From positions 62,001 to 126,000 of the forward strand of contig NZ_LQXM01000022.1 of the NCBI RefSeq assembly GCF_001648555.1: 64,000 nt of DNA, in the 5' to 3' direction. Shown one piece after another: positions 1-9,249 of the stretch. Numbering within the stretch: the stretch's first letter is position 1; every line of letters begins with the position of its first letter. Both the position numbers and the translations under genes were made by a program. The stretch comes from Rossellomorea aquimaris TF-12 (GTDB taxonomy: Bacteria; Bacillota; Bacilli; Bacillales; Bacillaceae_B). A model generated the notes under the pieces. That model did no database searches. It worked only from the letters and a program-made list of their open reading frames with translations, and was not told where the DNA came from.

Positions 1-479
1 AAAGTATGATCCCAACTCTTAGCATTTTTAATGCTTTAAGTCCTGGGATTGTTGTAGGAGTTATGATTATCCCGATGATTGCTTCATTATCTGAGGATGC
101 TATGTCGTCTGTTCCAAATTCCATTCGTGAAGGTGCATTAGCTATTGGAGCGACTAAATTTGAGGTTTCAATGAAAGTTGTGCTTCCAGCGGCTGTTTCA
201 GGGATTGTGGCATCTGTTGTTCTCGCTATTTCACGTGCAATTGGTGAAACGATGATTGTAACGGTAGCGGCAGGGGCAACACCTAACTTAACTTGGGATG
301 TTACAGGATCGATTCAGACGATGACTGCTTACATTGTTCAAGTAAGTACAGGAGATGCTGGATATGGAACAACCATTTATTATAGTATCTATGCAGTTGG
401 TTTCACTCTTTTTGTCTTTACATTAGGAATGAACTTACTTGCTCAATACATCTCTAAGCGCTTCAGAGAGGAGTATTAA
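1..479 (+). CDS. pstC: Phosphate ABC transporter permease PstC (3' part; gene begins before the window)
   Basis: This is the C-terminal part of one of the two membrane permeases of the high-affinity phosphate transporter PstSCAB. Visible are the cytoplasmic EAA-type loop, EGALAIGATKFEVSMKVVLP, which docks onto the ATPase, and hydrophobic segments on both sides of it. The reading frame is open to the first base, so the true start is upstream and the ATG at 6 is internal. pstA begins one base after the stop, which indicates an operon. The identity is very safe because pstA, pstB and phoU follow in order. Confidence 0.95.
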   Translation, partial: SMIPTLSIFNALSPGIVVGVMIIPMIASLSEDAMSSVPNSIREGALAIGATKFEVSMKVVLPAAVSGIVASVVLAISRAIGETMIVTVAAGATPNLTWDVTGSIQTMTAYIVQVSTGDAGYGTTIYYSIYAVGFTLFVFTLGMNLLAQYISKRFREEY

Positions 480-480
480 T

Positions 481-1359
481 ATGAAGTATATTAATCAAGA
501 TATTGTCAATAAAAAGATGTCTTCAAGATTAAATATTAATATGGCATTTAAAGGGATATTTTTAGCTTCAACATTGTTTGGTCTTGTTGTACTGGCTGTA
601 TTACTTTATCGGGTATTCACTCAAGGAATTGGTTATCTGGATTTGGACTTCCTTATGAATATGGGCTCTAGATTTCCAGAAAAAGCAGGAATTTATGCAG
701 CCTTTATTGGATCACTATGGTTAATGGGTGTTATTGTTCCAGTTTCATTCATATTAGCTGTTGGAACGGCTATTTATTTGGAAGAGTATGCAAAGCAAAA
801 CAAAATTAATCAATTTATAAAGATAAATATTTCAAATCTTGCTGGAGTTCCTTCAGTCGTATTCGGTTTACTAGGTCTAACGATTTTTGCTAGAGCCTTT
901 CACTTAGGTCACAGTGTATTAGCAGCCGGGTTAACAATGAGTTTGTTAATCTTACCTGTCATCATTGTTGCTGCCCAAGAAGCCATTCGTTCTGTTCCGC
1001 GTGATCTTAGAGATGCTTCTTATGGAATGGGAGCAACCAAATGGCAAACCATTATTAGAGTTGTTTTGCCAGCCGCCATACCGGGTATCTTAACAGGAAG
1101 TATATTAGCGTTTTCTCGTGCAATTGGTGAAACCGCACCACTTGTTGTTATTGGTGTACCGACGATTTTATTATTTACACCTGGTTCTATCCTGGATACG
1201 TTTACGGCTCTTCCAATGCAGATTTATGATTGGACGAAGAGACCTCAAGAAGCGTTCCATCATGTAGCTGCTTCAGGAATTATCATCCTGTTAGTGTTAC
1301 TATTATTTATGAATTCAATTGCCGTATTAATTCGTAATAAATTTCAAAATAGATATTAA
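481..1359 (+). CDS. pstA: Phosphate ABC transporter permease PstA
   Basis: This is the second inner-membrane permease of the Pst phosphate importer, with about six hydrophobic segments. The EAA-like loop reads [20 protein letters not shown] (about residue 180), followed by the conserved [10 protein letters not shown] stretch. The chosen start at 481 has AGAGGAG seven bases upstream; an in-frame ATG at 439 would overlap pstC and has no good ribosome site. The 292-residue product is of normal family length. It is co-transcribed with pstC and pstB. In relatives the operon is PhoP-controlled, but its promoter is outside the window. Confidence 0.96.
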   Translation: MKYINQDIVNKKMSSRLNINMAFKGIFLASTLFGLVVLAVLLYRVFTQGIGYLDLDFLMNMGSRFPEKAGIYAAFIGSLWLMGVIVPVSFILAVGTAIYLEEYAKQNKINQFIKINISNLAGVPSVVFGLLGLTIFARAFHLGHSVLAAGLTMSLLILPVIIVAAQEAIRSVPRDLRDASYGMGATKWQTIIRVVLPAAIPGILTGSILAFSRAIGETAPLVVIGVPTILLFTPGSILDTFTALPMQIYDWTKRPQEAFHHVAASGIIILLVLLLFMNSIAVLIRNKFQNRY

Positions 1360-1397
1360 AGTGTAGAGGGTTTAAATGGATGAAGGAGGCTTTACTA

Positions 1398-2204
1398 ATG
1401 CAAACAACAGTAAAGAAAAACAATAGTACGGTTGACTTAAAAGGAAAAAAAGAACCAGTCTATCAAACGAAGCAACTAAATCTTTGGTATGGTACAAATC
1501 ATGCATTGAAAAATATTGATCTTGATATTATGGAAAATGAAGTTACTGCTATTATTGGACCATCAGGTTGTGGAAAATCGACTTATATTAAAACGTTAAA
1601 TCGAATGATTGAACTGATTCCATCAGTGAAAACTTCAGGAGATATCATCTACCGTGAACGAAATATTTTTGATCGAAACTATCGTGTAGAAGAATTACGT
1701 ACTAAAGTAGGAATGGTGTTCCAAAAACCTAACCCATTTCCTAAGTCGATATATGACAATATTGCATACGGACCACGTATTCATGGTATTAAAAACAAGA
1801 AGATACTTGATGAAATTGTTGAAAAAAGTCTACGTGGAGCAGCTATTTGGGACGAAGTGAAGGATCGATTAAACCAAAATGCTTATAGTCTTTCTGGTGG
1901 ACAGCAACAACGTATCTGTATTGCTCGTTGTCTTGCTATTGAACCTGACGTGATTTTAATGGATGAGCCTACTTCTGCGTTGGATCCTATTTCTACATTA
2001 AAAGTGGAAGAGTTAGTTCAAGAATTGAAAAAAAATTACAGTATTATTATCGTTACCCATAATATGCAACAGGCAGCACGAATTTCAGATCGTACAGCCT
2101 TCTTCCTTAACGGTGAAGTTATTGAATTCGATCAAACGGATAAAATTTTCTCAACTCCATCGGATTCGCGTACAGAGGACTATATTTCTGGACGATTCGG
2201 ATAA
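1398..2204 (+). CDS. pstB: Phosphate ABC transporter ATP-binding protein PstB
   Basis: This is the ATPase that powers phosphate import through PstC/PstA. It has Walker [11 protein letters not shown]-loop [15 protein letters not shown], the signature LSGGQQQR, Walker [14 protein letters not shown] and the H-loop THNM. The VFQKPNPFP stretch is typical of PstB rather than of other ABC ATPases. The start at 1398 follows AAGGAGG; an in-frame ATG at 1380 lies before that site. Only one pstB copy is present here, whereas B. subtilis has two (pstBA and pstBB). Confidence 0.97.
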   Translation: MQTTVKKNNSTVDLKGKKEPVYQTKQLNLWYGTNHALKNIDLDIMENEVTAIIGPSGCGKSTYIKTLNRMIELIPSVKTSGDIIYRERNIFDRNYRVEELRTKVGMVFQKPNPFPKSIYDNIAYGPRIHGIKNKKILDEIVEKSLRGAAIWDEVKDRLNQNAYSLSGGQQQRICIARCLAIEPDVILMDEPTSALDPISTLKVEELVQELKKNYSIIIVTHNMQQAARISDRTAFFLNGEVIEFDQTDKIFSTPSDSRTEDYISGRFG

Positions 2205-2287
2205 TTGATCATTCAAAAAGATGAAATGCATTCAGTTAATTCATCTTGCTTTACTAAATACAGCTATATATTGGAAGGGGTATGGAT

Positions 2288-2947
2288 ATGTCAGTTAGAG
2301 GACATTTTGATGCAAATTTAAAAGTATTGCAAGACAAACTTATGGATCTTGGTAATAGTGCAAAGGTAGCGCTTGAAAGAAGTATTAAAGCATTAGAAGA
2401 AAAGGATATTGATACGGCTTTAGCGATTATTGAGGGAGATCAAAAAGCAGATGATTTAGAGGAAGAAATCAATGATTTAGCGATCCTTCTTATTGCTAAA
2501 CAGCAGCCGGTTGCAACAGATTTAAGAAGAATCATTGTTGCTATTAAAGTGGCAGCAGATCTAGAAAGAATTGCGGATTTTGCAGTGAATGTTGCCAAAT
2601 CAACCATTCGAATTGGAAATGAGCCTTTAATCAAGCCAATTCATCATATAAAGGAAATGCATGCCATAGCGTCTGAAATGATTCAGCTTACTCTAGAATC
2701 ATTTGTTGAAGAAGATGTTGCAAAAGCAAAGAAGATTGCGGATATGGATGATAAAGTGGATGATTTATACGGTGAAACGATCGTAGAATTGCTTACATTA
2801 AACAAAGAAAAGCCTGAATTCACGGCTCAAATCACACAGTTATCCTTTATCTGCCGTTATCTTGAAAGAGCAGCAGATCATGCAACAAACATTGCAGAAG
2901 GCGTCTTTTATTTAGTAAAAGGCCGTCGATACGATTTAAACGAATAG
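2288..2947 (+). CDS. phoU: Phosphate signalling regulator PhoU
   Basis: PhoU links Pst transporter activity to the PhoR/PhoP sensor system and to intracellular phosphate control. Two helical PhoU repeats are visible, each with the family pattern around EEEINDLAILLIAKQQPVATDLR and LLTLNKEKPEFTAQITQLSFICRYLERAADHATNI. The ATG at 2288 lies seven bases after GGAAGGGG. The in-frame ATG at 2282 lies only one base after it, so 2288 (219 residues) is preferred. It is the last gene of the pst operon and is followed by a strong terminator. Confidence 0.95.
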   Translation: MSVRGHFDANLKVLQDKLMDLGNSAKVALERSIKALEEKDIDTALAIIEGDQKADDLEEEINDLAILLIAKQQPVATDLRRIIVAIKVAADLERIADFAVNVAKSTIRIGNEPLIKPIHHIKEMHAIASEMIQLTLESFVEEDVAKAKKIADMDDKVDDLYGETIVELLTLNKEKPEFTAQITQLSFICRYLERAADHATNIAEGVFYLVKGRRYDLNE

Positions 2948-2958
2948 TGTGATAAAAC

Positions 2959-2993
2959 AAGAAAGCTTTCCCAATAATTGGGAAAGCTTTCTT
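2959..2993. terminator. Bidirectional terminator between phoU and yqzC
   Basis: A perfect inverted repeat with arms AAGAAAGCTTTCCCAAT lies between two convergent genes. A-rich and T-rich flanks let it serve both directions. Confidence 0.9.
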
Positions 2994-2999
2994 AATGTT

Positions 3000-3452
3000 T
3001 TATTTAGTAATAGTAGACGCTAATGCCTCTAAAGTCATTTGAGAATGAACAAGAAATTCACCGATTTGAATCTTATTAGCATAATCATTTTCTACAATAT
3101 ATTGTACGAAGGCTTCTTCATCTTGGATGATATTTGCTTGTTGCAACCTTTTAGCAATTTCTTCAGGTGTCATTCCAGATTCAATTACTAGAGTTAATTG
3201 GAATTTCTCACCTGCTTGTTTTTCTTCTTTTTTCTCTTTTGTAGATTCCTGTTGTTTCTGATTATTAAGTGTATCAATTTGATTTTGTAGGTCTTTTATT
3301 TGTCTTTTGTTTTCTTTCCAATCCTTTTCTTTAACAATGATATAGCCATCCTTAACAGGATTTTCTATTTCAATGAACTGCACCCCTATTAATAAAATGA
3401 CAGTTACGAAGAGAATACCGGAGGAAAACGCTCTGGTTGATTGTTTGTTCAT
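3000..3452 (-). CDS. yqzC: YqzC-like membrane-anchored protein with MltG/YceG-type C-terminal segment
   Basis: A 150-residue protein with one N-terminal hydrophobic anchor (about residues 11-28), then a charged coiled-coil region and a C-terminal domain. The C-terminal part, TLVIESGMTPEEIAKRLQQANI, resembles the small LysM-like subdomain of the MltG (YceG) endolytic transglycosylase, but the catalytic domain is absent. The location between phoU and yqzD, in the reverse direction, matches B. subtilis yqzC. The start has AAGGAG upstream. Exact function is unknown; a cell-wall role is an inference. Confidence 0.75.
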   Translation of the reverse strand: MNKQSTRAFSSGILFVTVILLIGVQFIEIENPVKDGYIIVKEKDWKENKRQIKDLQNQIDTLNNQKQQESTKEKKEEKQAGEKFQLTLVIESGMTPEEIAKRLQQANIIQDEEAFVQYIVENDYANKIQIGEFLVHSQMTLEALASTITK

Positions 3453-3467
3453 TAAATGACTCCTTAC

Positions 3468-3818
3468 TTAGTGCTTAGAAAGAATTTGTTTTACATCCGT
3501 AATGGAAAGTGCAGATTGCTTAGCGATTTGATCCAAACTGATACCTTGCTGATGTAGTGCAATTACTTGATTTTTAACCACTTCATGAATAGGCGCTTTC
3601 TTACTAGATGAAGATTTTTTCATCTGTATCCCCCCATCCATCATGAGTTCTTCTTCTAATATACGTAATCTCTTCTTAAGCTGGTAGTTTTCTTGTAAAA
3701 CATTCATAGATAACTCTTCCACTTCTTTTTCAATTGCAGCATAACGATCCTTCTGAAAAAAAGAAAGTACGAACAATAGAATTGAGATACCTAATAATCC
3801 TAGTAATAATAAATCCAT
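3468..3818 (-). CDS. yqzD: YqzD-like protein with membrane anchor, coiled coil and helix-turn-helix
   Basis: The 116-residue product starts with a hydrophobic anchor (MDLLLLGLLGISILLFVLSF), followed by a coiled coil and a C-terminal helix-turn-helix-like segment (VIALHQQGISLDQIAKQSAL, about residues 86-105). It lies 15 bases upstream of yqzC on the same strand, so the two are probably co-transcribed. Position and size match yqzD of B. subtilis. Function is unknown; the mix of membrane anchor and HTH is visible, but DNA binding is not shown. Confidence 0.75.
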   Translation of the reverse strand: MDLLLLGLLGISILLFVLSFFQKDRYAAIEKEVEELSMNVLQENYQLKKRLRILEEELMMDGGIQMKKSSSSKKAPIHEVVKNQVIALHQQGISLDQIAKQSALSITDVKQILSKH

Positions 3819-3965
3819 TTGATCACCCTCATGTTGTTTACTTCTCTTTAGTTATAGCATAGATAACAGTCTATCTCTAGACGAGGAAAGGAATATTTTG
3901 TTGAATAGCTGAAAAAAATGTAAAAAGTTATTTTATTGATGGACTAGAAAATTGTCGGAGAATAA

Positions 3966-3981
3966 ATGGAAACGCTTTAAA
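3966..3981. promoter_or_regulatory. Candidate CcpA catabolite-response element (cre)
   Basis: ATGGAAACGCTTTAAA fits the cre consensus WTGNAANCGNWWNCAW with one mismatch. It lies in the 350-base gap (3819-4170) upstream of the polysaccharide operon starting at 4171. The rest of the gap is AT-rich with no further gene. Carbon control of the operon is an inference from this site. Confidence 0.5.
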
Positions 3982-4170
3982 CGGGATTTTTCATTTAATT
4001 TTATAAAAATATGGTGTCATTAAGGTTGGTGTAGTCGTATGTAACAAGATACGACAAAATGCGTTTATTGTAGGTTCACTGATAGGGTGGTACGATTAAA
4101 TTAACGTTAATTGTCATAATATTTAGATGAATTCATATACTAATTGGTTGTTCTTTAGGAGGTATAAAAT

Positions 4171-4857
4171 ATGATTAAAGAAATTATTCAATTAAGAGAA
4201 CAAGGAATGTCCTTTCGGAACATTGCTAAGGAACTAAACTCTACTGTTGGAAAAGTACAGTATGCATGGGTGAAATTTCAGAAATCAAATCAAATACCTG
4301 CAGTGACAACTGAAACAAAAATACAAAAAAAACGGGTAGGGAAGTCTACAATTGGTCGCGTGTCTTCTACAAAACCTCTACTAACTAAGCCAATGACTAA
4401 TGAACTCACCATCACATATTCCACATCCTCCCGTATCTATTGTTATTGGAATATTTCCTTTACGTGGGTAAAAAAAGTGAAAGAACATTTTGATTTGGAT
4501 TCAACTCAGCCACTCGTTCTCCGCTTATACGATATTACTTCTATTTCTTTTAATGGTCACAATCAACATTTTCATATGGACTCACTCGTTCCACAAACAG
4601 AAAGTGACTGGTTTATAAATGGGCTTAAGGAAAATAGGAGCTACTGTCTGGACGTTGGCTTTAAGTTACAATCAGGAGATTTTATTGCCATCACTCGTTC
4701 AAATGTTCTTCATACACCTAGAACATCTAATTTTCAAGAACAACATAGTTTGAAAGAATTAAAGGAATTTGAACAAGGATTGAGCAAAGAACCTAAATGG
4801 GTAGAGCATGTTAGCACCTACTCTTATTATGTAATGAATCAGGAGGATAAGGCATGA
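4171..4857 (+). CDS. DUF4912 family protein with N-terminal helix-turn-helix
   Basis: A 228-residue protein. The N-terminus (IIQLREQGMSFRNIAKELN) looks like a short helix-turn-helix. The middle part, about residues 75-190, resembles DUF4912, an all-beta fold often encoded beside GH57/GT4 genes; the segment SSRIYCYWNISFTWVKKVKE is characteristic. It is preceded by AGGAGG and its stop overlaps the next start (ATGA), so it is translationally coupled to the GT4 gene. Its role is unknown; a carbohydrate-associated or regulatory function is inferred from context. Confidence 0.75.
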   Translation: MIKEIIQLREQGMSFRNIAKELNSTVGKVQYAWVKFQKSNQIPAVTTETKIQKKRVGKSTIGRVSSTKPLLTKPMTNELTITYSTSSRIYCYWNISFTWVKKVKEHFDLDSTQPLVLRLYDITSISFNGHNQHFHMDSLVPQTESDWFINGLKENRSYCLDVGFKLQSGDFIAITRSNVLHTPRTSNFQEQHSLKELKEFEQGLSKEPKWVEHVSTYSYYVMNQEDKA

Positions 4858-7193
4858 GCAAACATACATTAATGCTGTTCCCGGAATTTAATGAATCTCC
4901 TTTTAAGGAATTAGAAGGTGATCAAAGTTCAATAGATTACTTCTCATCCTTACTAATAGAAAACAGCCAGCTGATTCATTTTCTTCAGCGCAATAAAGGA
5001 CATGCAATTCCAGTAGTCTTAAATCCACTATTATTCTCATTGTGGACAAGTGAAAAATTTGTGAAGGAAGTTCAGTCTTTGATTGAATCAAAGCTTCTTC
5101 AGTCTCAGGAGAATGAACCAGTAAATTGGCAGTTAATCTATTCTGAATGGACGAAGTGGGATAGAAACCTGGTTAACGCTTATAAGGAATTAATGATGGA
5201 AGGGAAGGCTATCGTCATCCCTACAACCATTAACACATTCCCTTTGACTCATTTTCGTACCCCCCGAGGGATGGAAGCACAAATACGAATAAGCACTCTT
5301 TTGTATAAGGAATTTCTCCAAATGGCACCTAAGTTATTTTGGTTGCCACAGGCTGCATATGTTCCTGGGATAGATTTATACCTTTTACAACAAGGGATAG
5401 AGTACACCTTTATTTCTTCCTTTTCCTATGAACAGAGTGAAAAAGAGGAAAGCTTTAAGAAATTAGTAAGGAGTCCGAGGGGGTTGAAACTCCTCCCTGT
5501 TTCAGAGGCGACCGTGACTTCCATTCACACGTCAATTCATGGATTCAAAATGCTCCGTTTTCAAAAAAACATGGAATTAGATCAACTACTGGCTCAAAAT
5601 GTGAGTAATTGTTCATTGGTAGAATGGTTGGAATTTTCGTCGTCCTTATCAAGGGTTGGATTTGGGTATCTAGGAATGGAGAAACAAACACCAATTCTTA
5701 CTGATACTGAAATGAAGAGTATTCGTGCAATACACCGAATGGAAGAACAATTGGAGAATTTATATTCCTCCATCACAACTGAGACAAACCACTATGTTCA
5801 TCAACTCACCAGAGAATGGATGGTTTCTTTAGAAAGAAGAAATCAGGAGATTGATAAGATATCCACTCATTTTGACCAACTAAAAAACTCAATCTTGGAG
5901 GGGCATATCCAAGAACATTTGTACCTTCATCGAAAAAACATGGTGCCATATCCTACTGATGAAGTTCTTGAAAAGCTCTTTCCTGTAAAAGGAGAGAGCA
6001 GTGCACACGACAAAGCGGATTCTGTTCTGATCCTCTCCTGGGAATATCCACCTAATATTGTAGGAGGACTCTCTAGACATGTATTTGATTTAGCTAACAA
6101 TCTTGTGAAAAAAGGAAAGCATGTACACGTATTAACAACAAGGTCTCACAATGCCCTTCCACTTGAAAATATGGAAGGGGTCACAGTTCACCGGGTTCAC
6201 CCTTTGCACCCTTATGAAGAAGATTTTTTTAAATGGGTATTTGATTTAAATCAAGCATTTATTGACTACGCACATAGTTTAATCAAGGATGAAAAAATCA
6301 CTCTTATTCATGCCCATGATTGGATTGTTTCTACATCTGCCATAAAATTAAAAGAATATTACACAATTCCTCTAATTACAACGATACATGCAACTGAACA
6401 TGGTCGAAATCAAGGGATATATACTGAATTACAGCAAAAGATTCACCTTGAAGAACAGCTTCTTATCCAGGCATCTGACCACATTATTGTTTGTAGTGAA
6501 CATATGAAAGAGGAGGTTAATAGTTTATTTACGGTGAAATCACCAATGGTTGTTATTCCTAATGGAGTAGAGTTAGACCAACTTGATCAAATGACTGCAC
6601 TGTATTCCCATGAAAATATATCAGTACCTTACTTCTTCTCCATTGGAAGAATGGTACATGAAAAAGGGTTTGAAACGATTATTCGAGTAGCATCTTCATT
6701 GAAAGCCAGAGGGTACATGGTTTCATTTGTAATAGCAGGAAAGGGGCCGATGTTGGAACAGTATCGTCAGCTCGTTATAAATGAAAGAGTAGATGATATG
6801 GTAGAGTTCGTAGGATATATTTCTGATGAAAAGAGGAATAGCTACCTAAAAAATTGTCTTGCGGTTATCTTCCCAAGTCTGTATGAACCATTTGGAATTG
6901 TAGCTCTTGAAGCAATGGCATTTCGTAAAGGAGTAGTTGCCTCTAATATTGGTGGGCTAAAAAGCATTGTCAAACATGAGCAAACGGGGTTATTGTTTGA
7001 ACCAAATGAAGAGCAAGGCTTGTTAACTCAGCTCGTTTCCCTTTTGGAATACCCTGACAAATCATCTCAATTAGGTAAGAGAGGGTATAAAATGGCAAAG
7101 TCCATGTTTAGTTGGGATCGGATAGCTGATCAAACGAAACATGTTTACGAAGATGTTCTACTTCAGGCAAAAGTCGAAGGTATTAAAAGGTGA
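4854..7193 (+). CDS. Two-domain protein: GH57-like (DUF1957-type) N-terminus and GT4 glycosyltransferase C-terminus
   Basis: A 779-residue fusion. Residues ~1-330 resemble the GH57/DUF1957 fold (PRGMEAQIRISTLLYKEF, then FWLPQAAYVPGIDLYL). Residues ~385-779 form a GT-B glycosyltransferase of family GT4: EYPPNIVGGLSRHVFDLA at the N-lobe, IHAHDW, SIGRMVHEKGFE, and the nucleotide-sugar motif PSLYEPFGIVALEAMA. Such fusions are known in Firmicutes next to DUF4912 and nucleotidyltransferase genes. The likely job is making or remodelling an alpha-glucan or a spore/envelope polysaccharide; the substrate cannot be read from sequence. It overlaps both neighbours by four bases. Confidence 0.85.
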   Translation: MSKHTLMLFPEFNESPFKELEGDQSSIDYFSSLLIENSQLIHFLQRNKGHAIPVVLNPLLFSLWTSEKFVKEVQSLIESKLLQSQENEPVNWQLIYSEWTKWDRNLVNAYKELMMEGKAIVIPTTINTFPLTHFRTPRGMEAQIRISTLLYKEFLQMAPKLFWLPQAAYVPGIDLYLLQQGIEYTFISSFSYEQSEKEESFKKLVRSPRGLKLLPVSEATVTSIHTSIHGFKMLRFQKNMELDQLLAQNVSNCSLVEWLEFSSSLSRVGFGYLGMEKQTPILTDTEMKSIRAIHRMEEQLENLYSSITTETNHYVHQLTREWMVSLERRNQEIDKISTHFDQLKNSILEGHIQEHLYLHRKNMVPYPTDEVLEKLFPVKGESSAHDKADSVLILSWEYPPNIVGGLSRHVFDLANNLVKKGKHVHVLTTRSHNALPLENMEGVTVHRVHPLHPYEEDFFKWVFDLNQAFIDYAHSLIKDEKITLIHAHDWIVSTSAIKLKEYYTIPLITTIHATEHGRNQGIYTELQQKIHLEEQLLIQASDHIIVCSEHMKEEVNSLFTVKSPMVVIPNGVELDQLDQMTALYSHENISVPYFFSIGRMVHEKGFETIIRVASSLKARGYMVSFVIAGKGPMLEQYRQLVINERVDDMVEFVGYISDEKRNSYLKNCLAVIFPSLYEPFGIVALEAMAFRKGVVASNIGGLKSIVKHEQTGLLFEPNEEQGLLTQLVSLLEYPDKSSQLGKRGYKMAKSMFSWDRIADQTKHVYEDVLLQAKVEGIKR

Positions 7194-8203
7194 AGGGCGT
7201 AATATTGGCTGGGGGGATAGGGAAACGACTGAGGCCCTATACCATGTCGATTGCTAAGCCGATGGTTCCGATACTAAATAAGCCTATCATTGAGTACAGT
7301 ATCAATTTATTAAGAGCAAATGGAATTAAAGATATTTTCATCACAACCTATTATAAAAGTGAATCCATAAAAGAATATTTTGGAAATGGAAGAAAATTCA
7401 ATGTGAAGATTACGTACTTAGAAGAAGAAAGACCTCTTGGAACAGCAGGAGGGATATTCTTGGCTAGAAAGATGCTTCGCGAACCTTTTCTTGTACTAAG
7501 TGGAGATGCATTCACTAATATGCCGTTAGATCAAGTTATTCAATTTCATTATGATAAAAAAGCAATTATGACGGTTGTATCTAAAGATGTCGATAATCCA
7601 AAAGAATATGGCCTTTGTTATACGAATTCCAATAGAAAGTTGGTAGACTTTATTGAAAAACCAACAGAATGGACCGGAAATGAAGTGAACACTGGAGTGT
7701 ATATAGTAAATCCACTTCTTCTTGATAAATATATGTGTCAAGGAGCTTGTGATTTTAGTCAGGACCTCATTCCCAATCTGTTAAAAAATAATGAAGAGGT
7801 ATATGTGTATAAAACAAGTGCGTATTGGCGGGATATCGGAAATCCAGAAGAATACAAAAAGGCTCGTGAAGATGTCATAAAAGGGCTTATTACACAGGAT
7901 TCATGTAAAGTGAAACAAGAGCCTTCCGTGCAAATTAATTCTTTAGAACCGTTTATTACAAGAATTCAGGTGGCATGTCCTGATGTGAAAAAGCCGATTG
8001 TTTTTGCAAAGCTATTTGAAACCGTTCCTCCGTCAGTGAATAAAGATGAAATAATCATCGATCATAAGGATGGTGGACGGACAAAAATTATTAGCGATCC
8101 AAAACGAGGGTTTGTCATATATTCAAGTGCTGATAGAAGAAATCTCGCTAGAGAATTGGCTCGGTATTACGGAAAGAAAATAAAAATATGGCAAAAGGTG
8201 TAG
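7190..8203 (+). CDS. Sugar-phosphate nucleotidyltransferase (NDP-sugar pyrophosphorylase family)
   Basis: A 337-residue enzyme expected to make an NDP-sugar donor. The N-terminal Rossmann-like domain has the nucleotide-binding motif LAGGIGKRLRPYT, then KPMVPILNKPI, GTAGG and the metal-site region LVLSGDAF. The C-terminal ~90 residues lack the usual left-handed helix repeats and look like a small extra domain. Translation begins at GTG in a GTGA overlap with the GT4 gene, so this enzyme probably supplies that transferase. Which base and sugar are used is not evident. Confidence 0.85.
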   Translation: MKGVILAGGIGKRLRPYTMSIAKPMVPILNKPIIEYSINLLRANGIKDIFITTYYKSESIKEYFGNGRKFNVKITYLEEERPLGTAGGIFLARKMLREPFLVLSGDAFTNMPLDQVIQFHYDKKAIMTVVSKDVDNPKEYGLCYTNSNRKLVDFIEKPTEWTGNEVNTGVYIVNPLLLDKYMCQGACDFSQDLIPNLLKNNEEVYVYKTSAYWRDIGNPEEYKKAREDVIKGLITQDSCKVKQEPSVQINSLEPFITRIQVACPDVKKPIVFAKLFETVPPSVNKDEIIIDHKDGGRTKIISDPKRGFVIYSSADRRNLARELARYYGKKIKIWQKV

Positions 8204-8209
8204 AGGCTA

Positions 8210-8803
8210 ATGAGGGAGAATCGAGAATTAGAAAATAAAAAACAATTTTATATTCAAGGAATAGCCTGGAGTAAAAGCCATTCTTATATATCCCTACAGT
8301 CAGACCAAGTCAATGCAGTATCTAACATGAAGGTAATCGTTAAAGAAGGAAAGGAACCTTGGGGAGAATCCCTATCCTTTGAAATAGAGAATATCACAAA
8401 ATCAGAGCAGCGTTTAAAGGTTTTCTTTCTTATTGAATGGTTAGCCTGTAAGGAAGATACAATAGGTGTCCTTTCTTTGTATAAGGATACGTTTTGGAAT
8501 TATAGCGGAAATCAAGTAGCTGTTACGAATATTGTTTCGTGTGCAGAATCTGTTAAGAAGTCGATTTATCCAATGAATTTAAAAGGTCTAAAACTATGGA
8601 AGAAATCATTAAATAAAGGGAGTCTTTTTTATTATCCTATTACCAATGGTCTTAATATGATGGTCTATATGCTTGATTATCGATTTAAGCCTTTTGAAGT
8701 GAAACAAGGGAAGGTTTATGCCATAGAAGGTGGCATAAAAGAAGATGTTTTAAATTTAAGTAATAGAATAAAAAACGGACTAGCATTTCCCTCAAAAAAA
8801 TGA
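8210..8803 (+). CDS. Protein of unknown function, last gene of the polysaccharide operon
   Basis: A 197-residue protein that I do not recognise. It has no signal peptide or membrane segment and looks beta-rich with many aromatic residues. It begins six bases after the nucleotidyltransferase stop and is therefore in the same operon. A carbohydrate-binding or accessory role would fit the context but is unsupported by a motif. Confidence 0.65.
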   Translation: MRENRELENKKQFYIQGIAWSKSHSYISLQSDQVNAVSNMKVIVKEGKEPWGESLSFEIENITKSEQRLKVFFLIEWLACKEDTIGVLSLYKDTFWNYSGNQVAVTNIVSCAESVKKSIYPMNLKGLKLWKKSLNKGSLFYYPITNGLNMMVYMLDYRFKPFEVKQGKVYAIEGGIKEDVLNLSNRIKNGLAFPSKK

Positions 8804-8861
8804 TATTATAGAAAAGTCGTATGAATAGAACATGATAGTGAATGTTTGGAGGGAAATTATA

Positions 8862-9011
8862 ATGCGTGTAAACATAACTTTAGCTTGCACTGAAACTGGT
8901 GAGCGTAACTATATTACTACTAAGAACAAGCGTAACAACCCAGACCGTCTTGAGCTAAAAAAATATTGCCCGAAATTAAAACGTGTAACTCTACACCGCG
9001 AAACAAAGTAA
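8862..9011 (+). CDS. rpmG: 50S ribosomal protein L33
   Basis: A 49-residue L33: it starts [17 protein letters not shown], continues [18 protein letters not shown] and ends in LHRETK. Only two cysteines (9 and 36) are present. It therefore lacks the complete zinc-binding cysteine set and is a Cys-poor form. GGAGGGAAATTATA precedes the ATG. This is the rpmGA position of B. subtilis. Confidence 0.95.
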   Translation: MRVNITLACTETGERNYITTKNKRNNPDRLELKKYCPKLKRVTLHRETK

Positions 9012-9041
9012 GCAGCCGGATTTTCTCCGCTGCTTTTTTTT
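9011..9041 (+). terminator. Terminator after rpmG
   Basis: Stem AGCAGCCGGA / TCCGCTGCT is followed by eight T residues, immediately after the L33 stop codon. Confidence 0.88.
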
Positions 9042-9116
9042 ATCTTTGATTTTAGCCTTTTTCGTAAGATTTCCTCGCAAAGTTTGTTGTTTTATTATAT
9101 GAGTTGATCCAATTTG

Positions 9117-9197
9117 ATGGTGAGAGGAGTTGCTTCGCTCCCTGGGTCTCGGCACACACGTAATTCCTCAGGTGTCTACGAAGTCCCTTCACCATCT
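9117..9197. repeat. Imperfect GC-richer inverted repeat of Bacillus type
   Basis: About 80 bases whose ends GATGGTGA / TCACCATC are exact inverted copies, with partial pairing inside. It is much GC-richer than its surroundings and resembles the small dispersed palindromic repeats common between Bacillaceae genes. It occupies most of the rpmG-yqgN gap. Confidence 0.6.
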
Positions 9198-9249
9198 ATA
9201 CATTTTCAAAATGAAGTATAATAAAAGTAGATAAGTGAGGTGGAAGCAA

